A DNA stretch of 64,000 bases from assembly GCF_041146395.1 (NCBI RefSeq), contig NC_091010.1, positions 49,124,001-49,188,000 of the forward strand, written 5' to 3'. Position numbers and translations under genes: made by a program. The notes below the pieces were generated by a model, which saw only the letters and a program-made list of their open reading frames with translations, made no database searches and had not been told where the DNA came from. Source of the stretch: Eulemur rufifrons. Lineage: Eukaryota; Chordata; Mammalia; Primates; Lemuridae. This document shows positions 46,094 through 58,500 of the stretch, piece after piece. The stretch's first letter is position 1. The number at the start of each line of letters is the position of its first letter.

Positions 46094-46518
46094 TGGGAGG
46101 TGTTTTAGTTTATTTAGTGTTGCTATAAAGGAATATGTGAGGCTGAGTAATTTATAAAGAAGTTTATTTAGCTCATGGTTCTGCTCGCTAGAAGGTTCAA
46201 GACTGAACATCTGTTGAGGGCCTGAGGCTATTTCCACTTGTGGCATAAAGTGAACGGGAGCTGACATGTGCAGAGATCACATGGCATGAGAGGAAGCAGG
46301 AGAGGAGAAGGAGGTGCCAGGCCTTTTAACAACCAGCTCTTGCTAGAACTAATAGAATAAAAACTCACTCATTCCCCCTGCACCAGGGAGGGCATTAATC
46401 TAATCATGAGGGATCTGTCCACAACCACCCAGACACCTCCCATTAGGCCCTGCCTCCAACATTGGTGATCAAATTTCAACATGAGGTTTGTAGGGGTCAA
46501 ACATTCAAACTATGGCAG
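46094..46518. repeat. Medium-reiterated mammalian repeat, family not assigned
   Basis: GAGTAATTTATAAAGAAGTT, CAGGCCTTTTAACAACCAGC, AGAACTAATAGAATAAAAAC and CCCATTAGGCCCTGCCTCCA belong to a repeat I recognise from primate genomes but cannot name reliably. Confidence 0.6.
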
Positions 46519-46788
46519 GAGGTATCAGCTAATCACTTGTCTGAGTTCTGCCTCCTACCTTGTTCCCAGTAGTGGAACCATAATCCTTCAGAAATTGGGC
46601 CACCCTGGACATAATAATGACCTTTTTAGGGAAGACTAGATGTGGCTTGTGTAGGAGGAGGGAGAGTACCCGTGGTAGAAAACTTAGAGACCAGATATGA
46701 CTTAGTACAGGGAAAGTAGATGATTTGCAGCTTCATGAAAGAAAGGCTGCTCTTCTGTAACCCAGGCAGTTTCTGGGTTTGACTTAAA

Positions 46789-46856
46789 AGGAGTGACATC
46801 CTTTTTTTTTCTTTTTTGCAACCGGGCAGGATCAACCAGGTAGGAGTGACATCCTT
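46789..46856 (-). mobile_element. 38-bp retroinsertion headed by the 5' end of 18S rRNA
   Basis: AGGAGTGACATCCTT occurs at 46789-46803 and 46842-46856. The 38 bp between read on the minus strand as ACCTGGTTGATCCTGCC, then CGGTTGC, then an A-rich tail. With the adjacent T this equals nucleotides 1-18 of eukaryotic 18S rRNA. The structure implies L1-mediated insertion of an rRNA-derived short RNA. The match is from memory of 18S. Confidence 0.8.
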
Positions 46857-46904
46857 GATGCCAAGAGAATACAAGAATAAGTCAGAATTCATTTCGAGCA
46901 GGCA

Positions 46905-47060
46905 GTAAGATTTTTAGAGGGCATGTGAGAGATGTAGCAGTGAACATGACAGACGTGTCCCAATGCTCATGAGCCTTACATTCTGCCAGGGGAAGCAGAT
47001 TTTATACTAATAACAGTAAATGACAAGAAGCTGACAATTACAAAAGCCCAGCATGCTGCA
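46905..47060 (-). repeat. L2 fragment (antisense)
   Basis: GATGTAGCAGTGAACATGAC then TGCTCATGAGCCTTACATTC matches the reversed L2 3' end. Confidence 0.65.
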
Positions 47061-48312
47061 AAGGTCAGGGTGCTGGGGGAATACATAACAGAAGGACTTG
47101 AGTTTGCCCTGAAAGAGTCAAGGAACTGTGTCCATTGGGGGACAGTGGGTGTTGGGGAAAATATTTCAGAAAGATAATTTAGATTTTTTTTTTTTTTTTT
47201 TGGCCTTATGCCTTATATAAGACAGGGACTGTGCAGTTTCTATCCTGACCTCAGTTAAGAAGGCAAAGCCTGTTGCATAATTTAACAAATGGTTACCCCT
47301 TCATGTTAGAAGTACTTTCATTATGAGAGGCAGAGGGCTTTGCAATGTTGAGGTGAAGGTGAAGGTCAGAGAAGGTCTGGCCGTGTGTGTTGACGGGAGG
47401 CATAGCATTTTGCTCATTCAGCTGTTCAGCAGACGTGAACCTGGGGCTTGGTAAGCCAAGGCACTGTGTGATCTGCCGGCCAGTGCAGAGTCCAGGAAAG
47501 TGAACTCTCTTCCCTTCCTCCCACTCCTAGTTCTGGACTGAGAGAAATACCTTTGGTCTTAGAACCAGCCTGCAGGAAGCCAAGCGGAGCGGGAGAGGGG
47601 GAAGGCAAGAGTTTGGGCAGCGGGCGCCTGCTGCCTGCCTTCTGACTTGCAGAGACTGCCACTTCAGTAGTAGCGTCAGGGGCAGGCCAGGTGCTGGGGA
47701 TACTCCCTGTCAGCCTCTGCTCCTCTCCTGGTTCCTTCCTCTTGGGAAATGACTTACCCCCAGCATGTCAGCTTCCTGAAGCCTCTTCCACCCTAACAAA
47801 AAATCTGAAAATTGACCACCACTCTCTCTTCCCCCATGGTTCCTTGCACCTCCTGTCTCTCTGGTGCTTCTTTCCCAACTCTCGGGGCTTCCTTTTCTCA
47901 GCTCACCTCTTAAGTGTCGTGGTTTTTCAGGGTTTGTCCTGAACTCTCTACTTTTCCCATTCTGTGTATTCTCATTGGAAAACTTTATCTTAAACCACCT
48001 CTATGCTGCTGACTCGACTTTTTCCTTCCAGCCCAGACCTCTGTGCTTTCTGTCAAACCTGAATATCCGCTTGCTGATGAGCTAGAGCTCTTATGCAGCA
48101 AGTGCTTGACTACTTGTGCTAGGCACTGGGACAACAGTGGAGGGCAAAATGAACACACCCCCTGACTTCAAAGGTGACTATTTAAGTTAGTTAAGATGAT
48201 ATTTTTCAGAAAAAAGACAAATGGCCTAGGAATAGAAGGTATAGAAGTAAATCTGAAGATTATTCCTAAAGAAAATGAAAGGATGGGTAGGTGTTACTAA
48301 GTGAAGAGGCGA
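47060..48312. other. SFXN2 intron 1 with L2 pieces
   Basis: Forward L2-like sequence at about 47860-48080 (CTATGCTGCTGACTCGACTT, CCAGCCCAGACCTCTGTGCT) meets reversed L2 3' sequence at 48095-48190 (GTGCTAGGCACTGGGACAAC). A T run is at 47187-47202. No exon is evident. Confidence 0.5.
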
Positions 48313-48325
48313 GGGATTAGCTTTT

Positions 48326-48668
48326 TTTTTTTTTTTTGTTGAGACAGAGTCTCACTTTGTTGCCCAGGCTAGAGTGAGTGCCGTGGCGTCAGCTTAGCTC
48401 ACAGCAACCTCAGACTGCTCGGCTTAAGCGATCCTACTGCCTCAGCCTCCCGAGTAGCTGGGACTACAGGCATGCGCCACTATGCCCGGCTAATTTTTTC
48501 TACATAGATTTCTAGTTGTCTGTATAATGTCTTTCTATTTTTTTTTTTTAGTAGAGACGGGGTCTCGCTCTTGCTCGGGCTGGTCTCAAACTCCTGACCT
48601 CGAGCGATCCACCCGCCTCGGCCTCCCAGAGTGCTAGGATTACAGGCGTGAGCCACCTCGCCCGGCCT
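48326..48668 (-). repeat. Young lemur-type Alu (minus)
   Basis: Between copies of GGGATTAGCTTTT (48313-48325, 48669-48681). It forms an inverted pair with the Alu at 48770. Confidence 0.96.
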
Positions 48669-48769
48669 GGGATTAGCTTTTGGACCGGGAGGGCATCTGG
48701 AAATGACCCAAGACGGAAACAGCCTATTGCATTAATCAAGTCCCATGGCACTTAAAACTCAACACGCAG

Positions 48770-49089
48770 GTCGGGCGCGGTGGCTCACGCCTGTAATCCT
48801 AGCACTCTGGGAGGCCGAGGCGGGAGGATCGCTCAAGGTCAGGAGTTCGAGACCAGCCTGAGCAAGAGTGAGACCCCTGTCTCTACTAAAAATAGAAAGA
48901 AATTATATGGACAGCTAAAAATATATATAGAGAGAAAAATTAGCCGGTGTAGTCGCAGCTACTTGGGAGGCTGAGGCAGAAGGATGGCTTAAGCCCAGGA
49001 GTTTGAGGTTGCTGTGAGCTAGGCTGACGCCACAGCACTCTAGCCCGGGCAACAGAGTGAGACTCTGTCTCAAAAAAAAAAAACAAAAC
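48770..49089 (+). repeat. Lemur-type Alu (plus) with short deletion
   Basis: Between copies of CTCAACACGCAG (48758-48769, 49090-49101). The arm junction TTAGCCGGTGTAGTCGCAGC lacks the usual CATGGTGGCGCATGCC segment. Confidence 0.96.
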
Positions 49090-49199
49090 CTCAACACGCA
49101 GAAAATCAAGCTCACTATTTTTTCCCTTAAAGTCTATTTTTCTACACTGTCTGACTCAGCACCTTGTTGCCCAAGTCAGAAACTCCAGGTATCACTATA

Positions 49200-49742
49200 G
49201 ATATTTGTGATGTGTCAACTTGGCTAGACTAAGCTAGGCTCCCCTCACTCCCTCTCTGATCTGGTTCTAGTTATAGGGGGAGCTTAGCACACCTTCTTCC
49301 AGTTCTTCAGACACATGCTACTCTAGGTGCTGCCGTGAAGGGATTTTGCAGATGTCATTAAAGCCCTCAATTGGTTGGCTTTAAGTTAATCAAAAGGGAG
49401 ATTATCCTGGGTGGCCTGACCTAATCAGATGGAAGCCCTTCAAGGGAGGGGTAGGCACCCCCACACTGCGATGTCCGAGACCCTGAGCCATAGAGTCATT
49501 CTCCCTCTCCTCTCCCCAGGATGGTCTGTTTCTGGCTGCCTGCCCTGCTGACTGCGGGCTTGCTTAGCCACCTGCACAATTATGTAAGCCAATTAGCTAA
49601 TTCCTTGTAATAAATCGATTTTTATATATTTATCAATATCATATACATTTATTATATAAAGGATATACATATTAATATATATCTACTGATTCTGCTTCTC
49701 TGGTTGAACTCTGACTGATACAATATTCCTCTAATACCCAAT
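49200..49742. repeat. Medium-reiterated mammalian repeat, family not assigned
   Basis: It begins GTGATGTGTCAACTTGGCTA and ends GGTTGAACTCTGACTGATAC, with CACAATTATGTAAGCCAATT and an A/T-rich 3' part. I recognise the type from primate genomes but not its name. Confidence 0.6.
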
Positions 49743-49814
49743 TGCTTAGCAGATCCTAAGATTCTTCTTGTTTACAAGATTCTCTCCTTTTGGTCTCCCC
49801 TCTGAGTGCACCTG

Positions 49815-50040
49815 GGTCTGCTTGAGCCTCTCTCCTTTTTGCCTGGATTATTAGCGTTCCCTTCCAGCCGGTCTCTGCACCCTGTGAGGTCCTGCTACAT
49901 CCTGTTTATTCTCACGAGTGCCTTCAGCGTCCCTTCTAAACTACACGTCTGATCGTGTCACTTTTCTTCTTAAAATCCTTTAATGACTTCCTGAAATTTT
50001 CAGGCAAAACTTCAAAAGCCTTAGCTTTCTTTGTATTTTC
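49815..50040 (+). repeat. L2 fragment (plus)
   Basis: GCCTGGATTATTAGCGTTCC, CTGATCGTGTCACTTTTCTT and AAAATCCTTTAATGACTTCC match the L2 3' coding region. Confidence 0.7.
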
Positions 50041-50044
50041 TCAC

Positions 50045-51345
50045 CTCTCTTAGCATATCAATCATACTGCTTTTGAAAACTTTTTTAGTTTGTTGCCCTA
50101 GAGTGTGCACTATACATTAACACCTAATCCAAGTCCACTTTCAAATAACACTATACCACTTCATGGGTAGCACAAGTACCTTAAAGTAGTATGTTCCCAA
50201 TTCCTTCCTGCCATCCTTGATGTTATTGGGGTCATGCATTTTACTTATCCATAAGCTATAGTCACTGAATACATTGTCGCTGTTATCATTTTGAACAAAC
50301 TGTTACCTATTTGCTAACTGTTAATTCAGAATGAGAAAAATAAAGATTTTATTTATTCCTTCATTTAGTTCATTTATTCCTTCTCTGACACTCTTTCTTT
50401 GTGTGGGTCTGAGTTCATAACATATATAATTTTCTCTCGAACTTCTTTTAACATCTTTCAGATCAGGTCTACTGGCAACAAATTCCCTCAATTTCGTTTG
50501 TCCAAGAAGTTTTTATAGCTTCTTCACTTCTGAAAGATAATTTCACTGAATACAGAATTCTAGGTTGAGTTTTTCTTCTTTAACACTTTTAATATTTCCC
50601 TCCACTCTCTTCTTGCTTGCCGGGTTTCTGAAGAGAAATCTGATCTCGTTTTTACCCTTGCCTCTCTGTAGGTAAGGCTTCGGTTCCTCCTCTGGCTACT
50701 TTTCCTTATTTCTTTGTCATTGATTTTCTGCAGTTTGAATATGATATTTCTAGGTGTAGGATGTTTGGTAGTTATCCTGCTTGGTGTTCTCTGAGCTGAC
50801 TGGATCTATGTTTTGGTTTCTGTCATTAATTTTGGAAAATTCTCAATCATCATTACTTCAAATATTTTTTCTGCTCCTTTCTCTCTTCTCCTTCTGGTAT
50901 TTCTATTAACACGTATATTGTACCTTTTATAGTTGTCCCACAGTTCTTGGATATTCTGTTCTGGTTTTTTATTCTTTTTTCTGCTTTACATTTCCATTTG
51001 GGAGGTTTCTGTTGACACATGTTCAAGCTCGCTGATTTCCTTGGCCATGTCTGGCCTACTGTGGGGTCCATCAGTGGCTTTCTTCATCTCTGTAATTTGA
51101 TTTCTGAAATTTCCTTTTGCTTCTTTCTTAAGAGTTTCCATCTCTCTGCTTACTTGTCCATCTGTTCTTGTATGTTGTCCACTTTTCCCTTGAGATTCCT
51201 TAGCGTATTAATCATAGTTATTTTAAATTCCTGGTCCGGTAAGTCCAGAATCTCTGTTGTATCTGAATCTGGTTCTGATGCTTGGTCTGTTTCTTCAAAC
51301 TGTGTTTCGTACTTTTCTGTATGCCTTATAATTTTTTGTTGAAAT
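50045..51345 (-). repeat. HAL1/L1 ORF1-type LINE remnant (antisense)
   Basis: The minus strand contains a decayed ORF1: the frame 50853-51071 includes PEGEERKEQKKYLK, as in L1/HAL1 ORF1. Further 3' are ATTCTGTATTCAGTGAAATT and GAGGGAATTTGTTGCCAGTA, typical of the HAL1 end. No ORF2-like sequence is seen next to it, which favours HAL1. It is non-functional. Confidence 0.75.
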
Positions 51346-51816
51346 CCAGACTTGAGGGACCTGGCTGGTGAAAGGAACTGAGGTGTGAGGTTTTATGTTT
51401 ATTTGGCTAGGAGTTAGGCTGTGTTTACTGTTTGCTGTAGCTACAGGTGTCAAAGGCCAAATTTCATCTGGTATCCTTGTTTTTGTCTCCTCTGTCATCT
51501 TTGGGCTTCTAGAGACTTCTTATATAAGGTGTGAGCCTTGCAGTTTTTTCTGTTGTAATCCCTTGTGGTTACACAGCAGCCCCCCCCCCCCCATGCAATG
51601 GTAGGTGGGGGAGGGGAAGCATGCCACAGTCCTATGATGACGTCTTAGTCTTCTAGTGAGCCTGTGCCCTTGACCTTCACAAGTGCTTCTCAGCCTCCCC
51701 TCCCCCATTTCAGGTGAGGCAGGAAGGCAAGAGGGGGCTGGAGTTCCCCTCCCCCAAACCGGATAGGCTCAGGTAAAATAGTTTCCTTTGAGGGCAGGCC
51801 TTGTTAAGAAGAGCGG

Positions 51817-52009
51817 GGCTGGGCGCCATGGTGCAGGCCCGTAGTCCCACCTCCTTGCCAGGCTGAGAAGGGAGGATTGCTTCAGCCCAGGAGTTCGAGG
51901 CTGCAGTGTGCTATGATTGAGCCTAGGAAGAGCCACTGTACTCCAGCCTAGGCAACATAGCTAGACTCCATTTTTAAAAAATAAAATTTTAAAAAGAAGA
52001 AGAAGAAGA
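51817..52009 (+). repeat. FRAM-like fossil Alu monomer (plus)
   Basis: Head GGCTGGGCGCCATGGTGCAG, and an extra AGCCTAGGAAG before AGCCACTGTACTCCAGCC, as in FRAM. The tail becomes (GAA)n. Confidence 0.75.
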
Positions 52010-52420
52010 GAGGGCTCTGGGTATTTTTTCAAAATGGCTACTTTCCCACCTCCCTGCCCAAAGCACCAGGGGGCATTATATATTATTTTATGGGTAGGGT
52101 CTTGTTCCTCAATCAGATTCGGGGATCCCCAAAGACAGGCACTGTACTATCCCTTTTTCTAGTCTCTCCTGCCGTGTAGGAAAGCACAGGGCTAGCCACC
52201 AGCAGGCCTGCAGGACATACATGTTGGTGCCCAATGGCTCAGTCTGGTGACCACTCTCCGGGGCTCTCCCCAGCTGAGTCAGATGGTGCCCAGTTGTTGG
52301 TAAAAGCAGGCAGTCCACAACAGTGGGATGTGCTCAGGGCTTCTGGGGCAGGCTTTGATTTGGGGGATAATCCTTCTTCTTCTTCTGTCTCCTAAGTCCA
52401 CAGTTGTGTGTTGAGCAAAG

Positions 52421-52581
52421 ATGGAGGCTGACCTGTCTAGCTTTGACATCGATGCCCCCCGTTGGGACCAGGGCACTTTCCTGGGGCGAGTGAAACACTT
52501 CTTCAATGTCACGGACCCCCGCACCGTGTTTGTACCAGAGCAGAAGCTGGACTGGGCCAAGGTGATGGTGGAGAAGAGCAG
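52421..52581 (+). CDS. SFXN2: SFXN2 coding exon 1 (residues 1-53 plus split codon 54)
   Basis: It starts [15 protein letters not shown] and ends in EKS plus two bases before GTAAGT. The exon begins 19-25 bp upstream of the ATG, after CCTAAG or CCACAG, both preceded by a TTC/TCT-rich tract. The ATG context AAAGATGG is good (A at -3, G at +4). Confidence 0.96.
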
Positions 52582-55500
52582 GTAAGTGGTTAAGGGAAGG
52601 GGCTGAAGGCAGTAGGGTGACACTGATGGGGTCCTCGAGGGAGGAGGTGGAAATTGACAGTGAAGGAATGGGCAGAGATCTCAGGAGGGAAGGAGAAATG
52701 AGAGCAGGGGACTGGGAGGCGTCTGCCAGGCTGGTGGTAACTGCCCGTTGTCCTTGGCTGACAGGATGGGGGTCATGCCCCCGGGCACCCAAGTGGAACA
52801 GCTACTGTATGCCAAGAAGCTGTATGACTCAGCCTTCCACCCTGACACTGGGGAGAAGATGAATGTCATCGGGCGCATGTCCTTCCAGGTCCCTGGCGGC
52901 ATGATCATCACAGGTTTCATGCTCCAGTTCTACAGGTGGGACCCGGCAGCAAGGCAGCGGGAGGGGCAGCTGCTGGATCTGCTGGCAGGGAGCCATAGTA
53001 GTCCTCTCTTTTGATCACTTACCAGGTACTGGCACTGTGCTAAGTTCTTTGCTTGTATTGCCTTATTTAACCCTCTCAACAGCCCTGCACCTAGGTGCCA
53101 TTATCATTCCTACCTTACAGATGAAGAACTGGAATTCTGGAGAGGCTAAGTAGCTTGTCCAAGTTCACATAGTCAGGAAATGTGGGTGCCTGGATTTTAA
53201 CTGAGGCAGTCCTCTGTGGAACTCTCAACAAATAAGCTACCTCTTTAAAAAATACATATTCCACAATGAATTTAATTTATTTTTATAATATAACATCCAA
53301 ATAAAAAAATAGGAAGACCCTTTCTCTGGGTTTGGTTGGGGAGAGAATGTACTTTGTAGCTGCTGGATGTGTGACTCTTCCTCCACCTTCCTCCCTCCTT
53401 CCCCCCCTCCCCCCCTCCCCCCCCCCATGCATTCATTTGTTCAGTTATTGACCTAGGCTTTAGGCCAGGTTTTGGGAATATTAAAACTTTAGTACCTCCC
53501 CTAAAGGAGCTCCTAGTTTTGTTCAGGAGACCAAGAAGTGTAAACAGTTACCATACAGCTTGGTAAGTGGTAGGTTGGGGGAAGAGCATGGGGTTGTGGG
53601 AACAAGGAGCATGGATGACTAACTCTGTCTCACAAAGGGCAAGGGAAGGGTCGGGAAGTTTCCAAGGGGGAAGTGATGTCTCAACAGAGCAGGACTTGGC
53701 CATGTATGGAAGGGGGGTGTGGGATATTCCAGGCAGAAGGGCCAGCGTGTGCAAAAGCCCAGGTACACAAAGCAGCACAGAAACAGTTCAGGGAACCGCA
53801 GATCATGCGGTTTCACTGGTATACCCCAAGCCCTCCCTTCCGCCCTACTCTTTGCCTCTCCTGGCCTCCCTTACTGTTAGGACGATGCCTGCGGTGATCT
53901 TCTGGCAGTGGGTGAACCAGTCCTTCAATGCCTTAGTCAACTACACCAACAGGAATGCAGCCTTCCCCACATCAGTCAGGTAGGAGGCCTGAGCCCCAGG
54001 CTGTCCTCTTAACTCCCCGGGAACAGCCCTTCTATTTACTCATTCATTCATTCTGCAAATATTTCTTCAGTATGTATCATGTGCTGGGATGTGTACAGTT
54101 GTAGGTGCTGGGGATACCTTGTTGAGTAAGACATTCATGGTCCCTGTTCTGGTGGAGTTTAAGGTTTTTGTTTTGTTTTGTTTTGTTTGAGACAGGGTCT
54201 AACGCTGTTGCCCATGCTGGATTGCAATGGCATCATCATGGCTCACTGCAATCCCAAACCTCTGGGCTCAAGTGATCCTCCTGCTTCAGCCTCCTGAGTA
54301 GCTGGGACTACAGGCATGCGCCACCGCGCCCGGCTAATTTTTTCTATTTTTTTGTAGAAATGGGGTCTCACTACATTGCTCAGGCTAGTCTCAAGCTCCT
54401 GGCAACTCAAGCAATCCTCCTGCTTTAGCCTCCCAAAGTGCTGGGATTACAGGTGTGAGCCACCACACCCAGCCAGTTTAAGGTCTTTTAAGAGAACAAG
54501 CACAATAATCTCAAGCTGTGACTGCTGCCACTGAGGACATATAAAGGGTGACAAGGCAGAAAACAGCAGGGGGGTGTCTGCGTAGTTAGGCCAGCCAGGG
54601 GTGTCCCTTCTGTAGAGATGACATTTCAGCTGAGTTCTGAAGGATGAGGATTCAACCATGGGAGAGCCCAGGGAAGAATTCCCCAGTAGGGAGCAGCAGC
54701 TTGCAGAGGTCCTGAGGCAGGAAGGAGCTTGGCGTGTTTAAAGTACTTGTAGAAGGGGGTTGGGGCGCCGTGAGTGAGGGGGAGAGTGTTGCAAGGTGAG
54801 GCTGGGGACAGACCATGTGAGGTTTTCAGGCGTGAAGCCTCATCACCAGACCTTCTCTCCCGAGTCCATAGTCTTGCCCTCCACCAGCTGCGCTGCCCAC
54901 TCCCAAGCATCTCTCTCCTCCACTAGGCAGATGGCCCTTTCCTACTTCACAGCCACAACCACTGCCGTGGCCACTGCTGTGGGCATGAACATGTTGACAA
55001 AGGTATGGCCTGGGGCTGCTGTGGACGTGTCGGCCACTTGGGGGCAGCAAAGTCCTAGGAAAACCTCCCTCCCCAGGTTGGTTGAGGGGGCCAGAGCCCA
55101 GCCAAGTAATGAGAACTACAGCAGGGCTGCCCTCGCCTGGTCTGTCTCGGGCCTTTGAGGGAGTTTGGAGTTCCCAGACAGGGTGTCTGGATGCGTGGCA
55201 GTAGCAGGGTCTCATTTGCTTTCTTGTTTTATAGTCCTTCAGCCCCCTCCACTCCCATCTTCCAGTGAGCCCAACAACTCCCATTGTTCCCTTCCCCCTA
55301 CAGAAAGCGCCACCCTTGGTGGGCCGCTGGGTGCCCTTTGCTGCCGTGGCTGCAGCTAACTGTGTCAACATCCCGATGATGCGACAGCAGTGAGTACAGG
55401 GAGCCCTTTTTCTCCCCACAAGCCACAAGGTCAGCAGGGAAAAGGCAAGAAACCAAGGCAGTTGGTGGCTTCGGGGGGCTGAGGTGGGTGTGGGGAGGGC

Positions 55501-58500
55501 TACTGGGCGGAGCCTTGGCAGGATCCCTGAGGATTGGCTGCTCCTGGGGTGGTGGCCCTGGGAGTGGCGGGTGACGGGTTTAGTGAGTGTGTTGAGCATG
55601 GTGGGAGTCCCTTCCTGCGTGGTGTGGGATGAGGGGGACGGGGTGGACCTGTGGGGTTTAGACTGGATCACGTCCTTTCTACTGAAACTTAAAGCTGTGA
55701 ACTCTGCCCGCTCCCAAAGCCCTGGGGACGGCTTACGGGACGGAACGTAGCAGAGTGAGGAGGGTAAAGATAGAGCAGAGCCCACCAGCTTTGAAAGAAG
55801 CCAGAGGAGTTTTTCCCGGGCACACAGCTCTAAGCTTTTCAGCAGAAAAGGTAAAGGAGAAACTCACTGTGTCTCCCAGTGTTTGATTCTTGCCCTGAGA
55901 AAGCACAGGTGTTCGTCTGGTACGAGGTTTTGATGATGTAATATACGTAAAGCACTCAAGACAGCACCTGGAACGTAACAAATGCTACATAAATGTTGGC
56001 TTTATTGCTACCATTGTCATCATCATCGATATTTACAAGCCGCTTTTTCTTGGGACTACTAGTAAATGGAAACTTACCACGAGACACTTTGTAGGAAAAG
56101 CGCTGCCGGACTAGCCATGCGTGCCGCATAGACGTCACTCCTGTCCTCTTTCCTTCCCCGATCCAGTGGCTCTTTCCCAACAGATGAATGAGACCAGCCA
56201 CCCACTGGGTGTAGGGCTGAGTGCTGCCCGGAACTGGCCTGAGGAGAATGGCCAGAGTAGCTGCTGTCTGTGGAGCAGCCACTCTCTGTCAGGTGCTGGA
56301 CTAAGCACTCTGCAGGCATTATCTCCTTTAATCCTCACCTGGCCCTATGAGGTGGGCTCCAGGATTACCCCCATCTTGCAGATGAGGAAAACTGAGGCTT
56401 TGGAAGGGTTAAGGACTGTGCTTAAGGTCACACACATACCCGCGGTTTCTGGAGTCAACTCAGGCAGTCTGGGCCCAGGGCCACCTCTCTCATCTGCTGC
56501 CCTACAGCACTCCTGAGATGTCATTCACTGGAGTACAGAAAGAGGTGGCTTCCTAGAGCTTAAGTGCCCTGGCCTTGGTCCCCTAGTGTGTCACAATGCT
56601 GGCATGCTTCCAACACCCCTGTCCTAAGTCCAGCAACTCCTGTCTATGTTTAGGGAACTCATCCACGGCATCTGCGTGAAGGACAGGAATCACAATGAGA
56701 TTGGTCACTCCCGGGTGAGCAGAGGCCTCCCTTTGGGGTGGGAGGAGGGAATTCCCTCTCAGACCCTGTGCCCTGCTTAGTGATCAGAGCAGGCCTGGGC
56801 ACCATTGCAGGACTGAGAAGCCTTCTCCCTCAGTCCGTCCTCATTCCCTGTCAATGTTTCCCTCTGTTTCTCTGTGTAGAGCAGGCCGTTTATGTCCCCT
56901 CTCCATCATTTCTGGTCCTGAAGCCATAAAAGTCTAGCTGGGTGGGAGAGGGTCGGATGAGGCCACTGAGCCCCTGGCAGGTTCATCCCTTCCCTGTTAC
57001 CATCTCAGACCTGGCCATGACCCTGAGTCCTCCAGAGCAGCCTATGTACACTGGATAAGTCATTCTTTACAACTTAACTTTTTTCTGCCCTCAGAGAGCT
57101 GCCGCCATAGGCATCACCCAAGTGGTTATTTCTCGAATCACCATGGCAGCTCCTGTCATGAGTAAGTTGGGGAGGCCCTCCTGTCCTGGGGGATCCTGGA
57201 ACATGGGGTGGAGGCCTCAGCCACACTCAGCTTTCGGTTGGGAGGTGGGTCCCCAGCCTCTACAGCCATGCTTCTCAAACTGCTTTGCTTGATTGCTTCG
57301 AGCCTGGTAGAACCACACTATATCCTTAGAACATCGATTAAACAGAGATCTGGAGGAGAAAGTTATGTTCATTTAACTAATGCTTGTTAAGCAATATCAC
57401 TTAATGTGCTGGACACAGTGCAGGGTGCTAGGGGTCAGTGGTAGAGAAAATAAGTTCCTGGTCCTGGTTTGCTTCCAGCAAAGACATATTGCAGAATAGG
57501 GTAGAAAATTTGCTCACATGAGCCTTCAGAGATATTTTTGAGTTTTGAGAAGGATGCTTTGAGCCTAGCAGCACATGTTCTCCTGTTGTAGCAGATGTGC
57601 AAGTTGAGGAGTTTGGGAAGCATGGTCCTGCTGGGACTTGGGGGAGAGGGGCTGGGGGTGGCCGTGCCTGCTACGTGGGTCTTCTGTTCTCCCAAATGGA
57701 GCTTCTGGGGAAGGAGGGGGAATCACTCAGTCGCTGATCTGACTTCAGAAGGAGTCCTGGGAAGAGTCTTCAGCCCTCCCTCAGCTTCTCCCCTGGTCTC
57801 TTCTAGTCTTGCTGCCAGTCATCATGGAAAGGCTGGAGAAGCTGCGCTTCATGCAGGTAGGTAGGGTTTCCTTTTGCATCTTTCCTGCACAGAGTGCCCC
57901 ATCCACACCTGTGCCTGGGGACTCCTTAACTCCCATCCTTCCCTCTAAGCGCCACATCACCGTCTCACTCAGATGGAGCCCATACCAATCCCTGCTGGCC
58001 TCCTGCTTAGACCTCATAGTCAGTCCCCTGACCTGGTTTGCAGAGAGCAAAGAGAAAGCCCCTTCTCCTCCCCTTCAGGGCCTGGGGATCCTCACCTGCT
58101 GTTCTTCTAGCTGGCCCATCTATGGCAGGGCAGCGTGGGGTTCACCTTAAAGTATAGAAGCCCCATGTGGGTCTCTCTTTTGTTTTTGTGCAGAAAATCA
58201 AGGTCCTGCATGCCCCACTGCAGGTCATGCTGTCTGGGTGCTTGTGAGTATTATGTTTTGATGGTTTGGGTTCTTGGTGGCTGGGGAACCCAGGATCTGT
58301 CTTCTTGTCTAGCTCATGTTGGAGAACATGTACTCCTTTACCTGACTTTAAAAGTGGCGAAGCTCAGAATACTTGTGGTCCATCTGGAGGGCTCGTACCC
58401 CATTGTTTTTAAGGGCATCAAGGTGGTGGGGCCCTATGCACATGTCCATGTGGAAAGTGAGGTGCTTGGGTGCCTTTCTGTTCCAGGGTCTCTCTCTGGG

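Noticed and set aside
46789..46856. Chance tandem duplication instead of an insertion
   Set aside because: The 38 bp between the repeats have an A-rich tail in one orientation and an rRNA 5' end, which simple duplication does not produce.
54826..55785. 319-codon antisense open frame
   Set aside because: It lies opposite SFXN2 exons and introns, has no splice or domain support, and reads as composition-driven.
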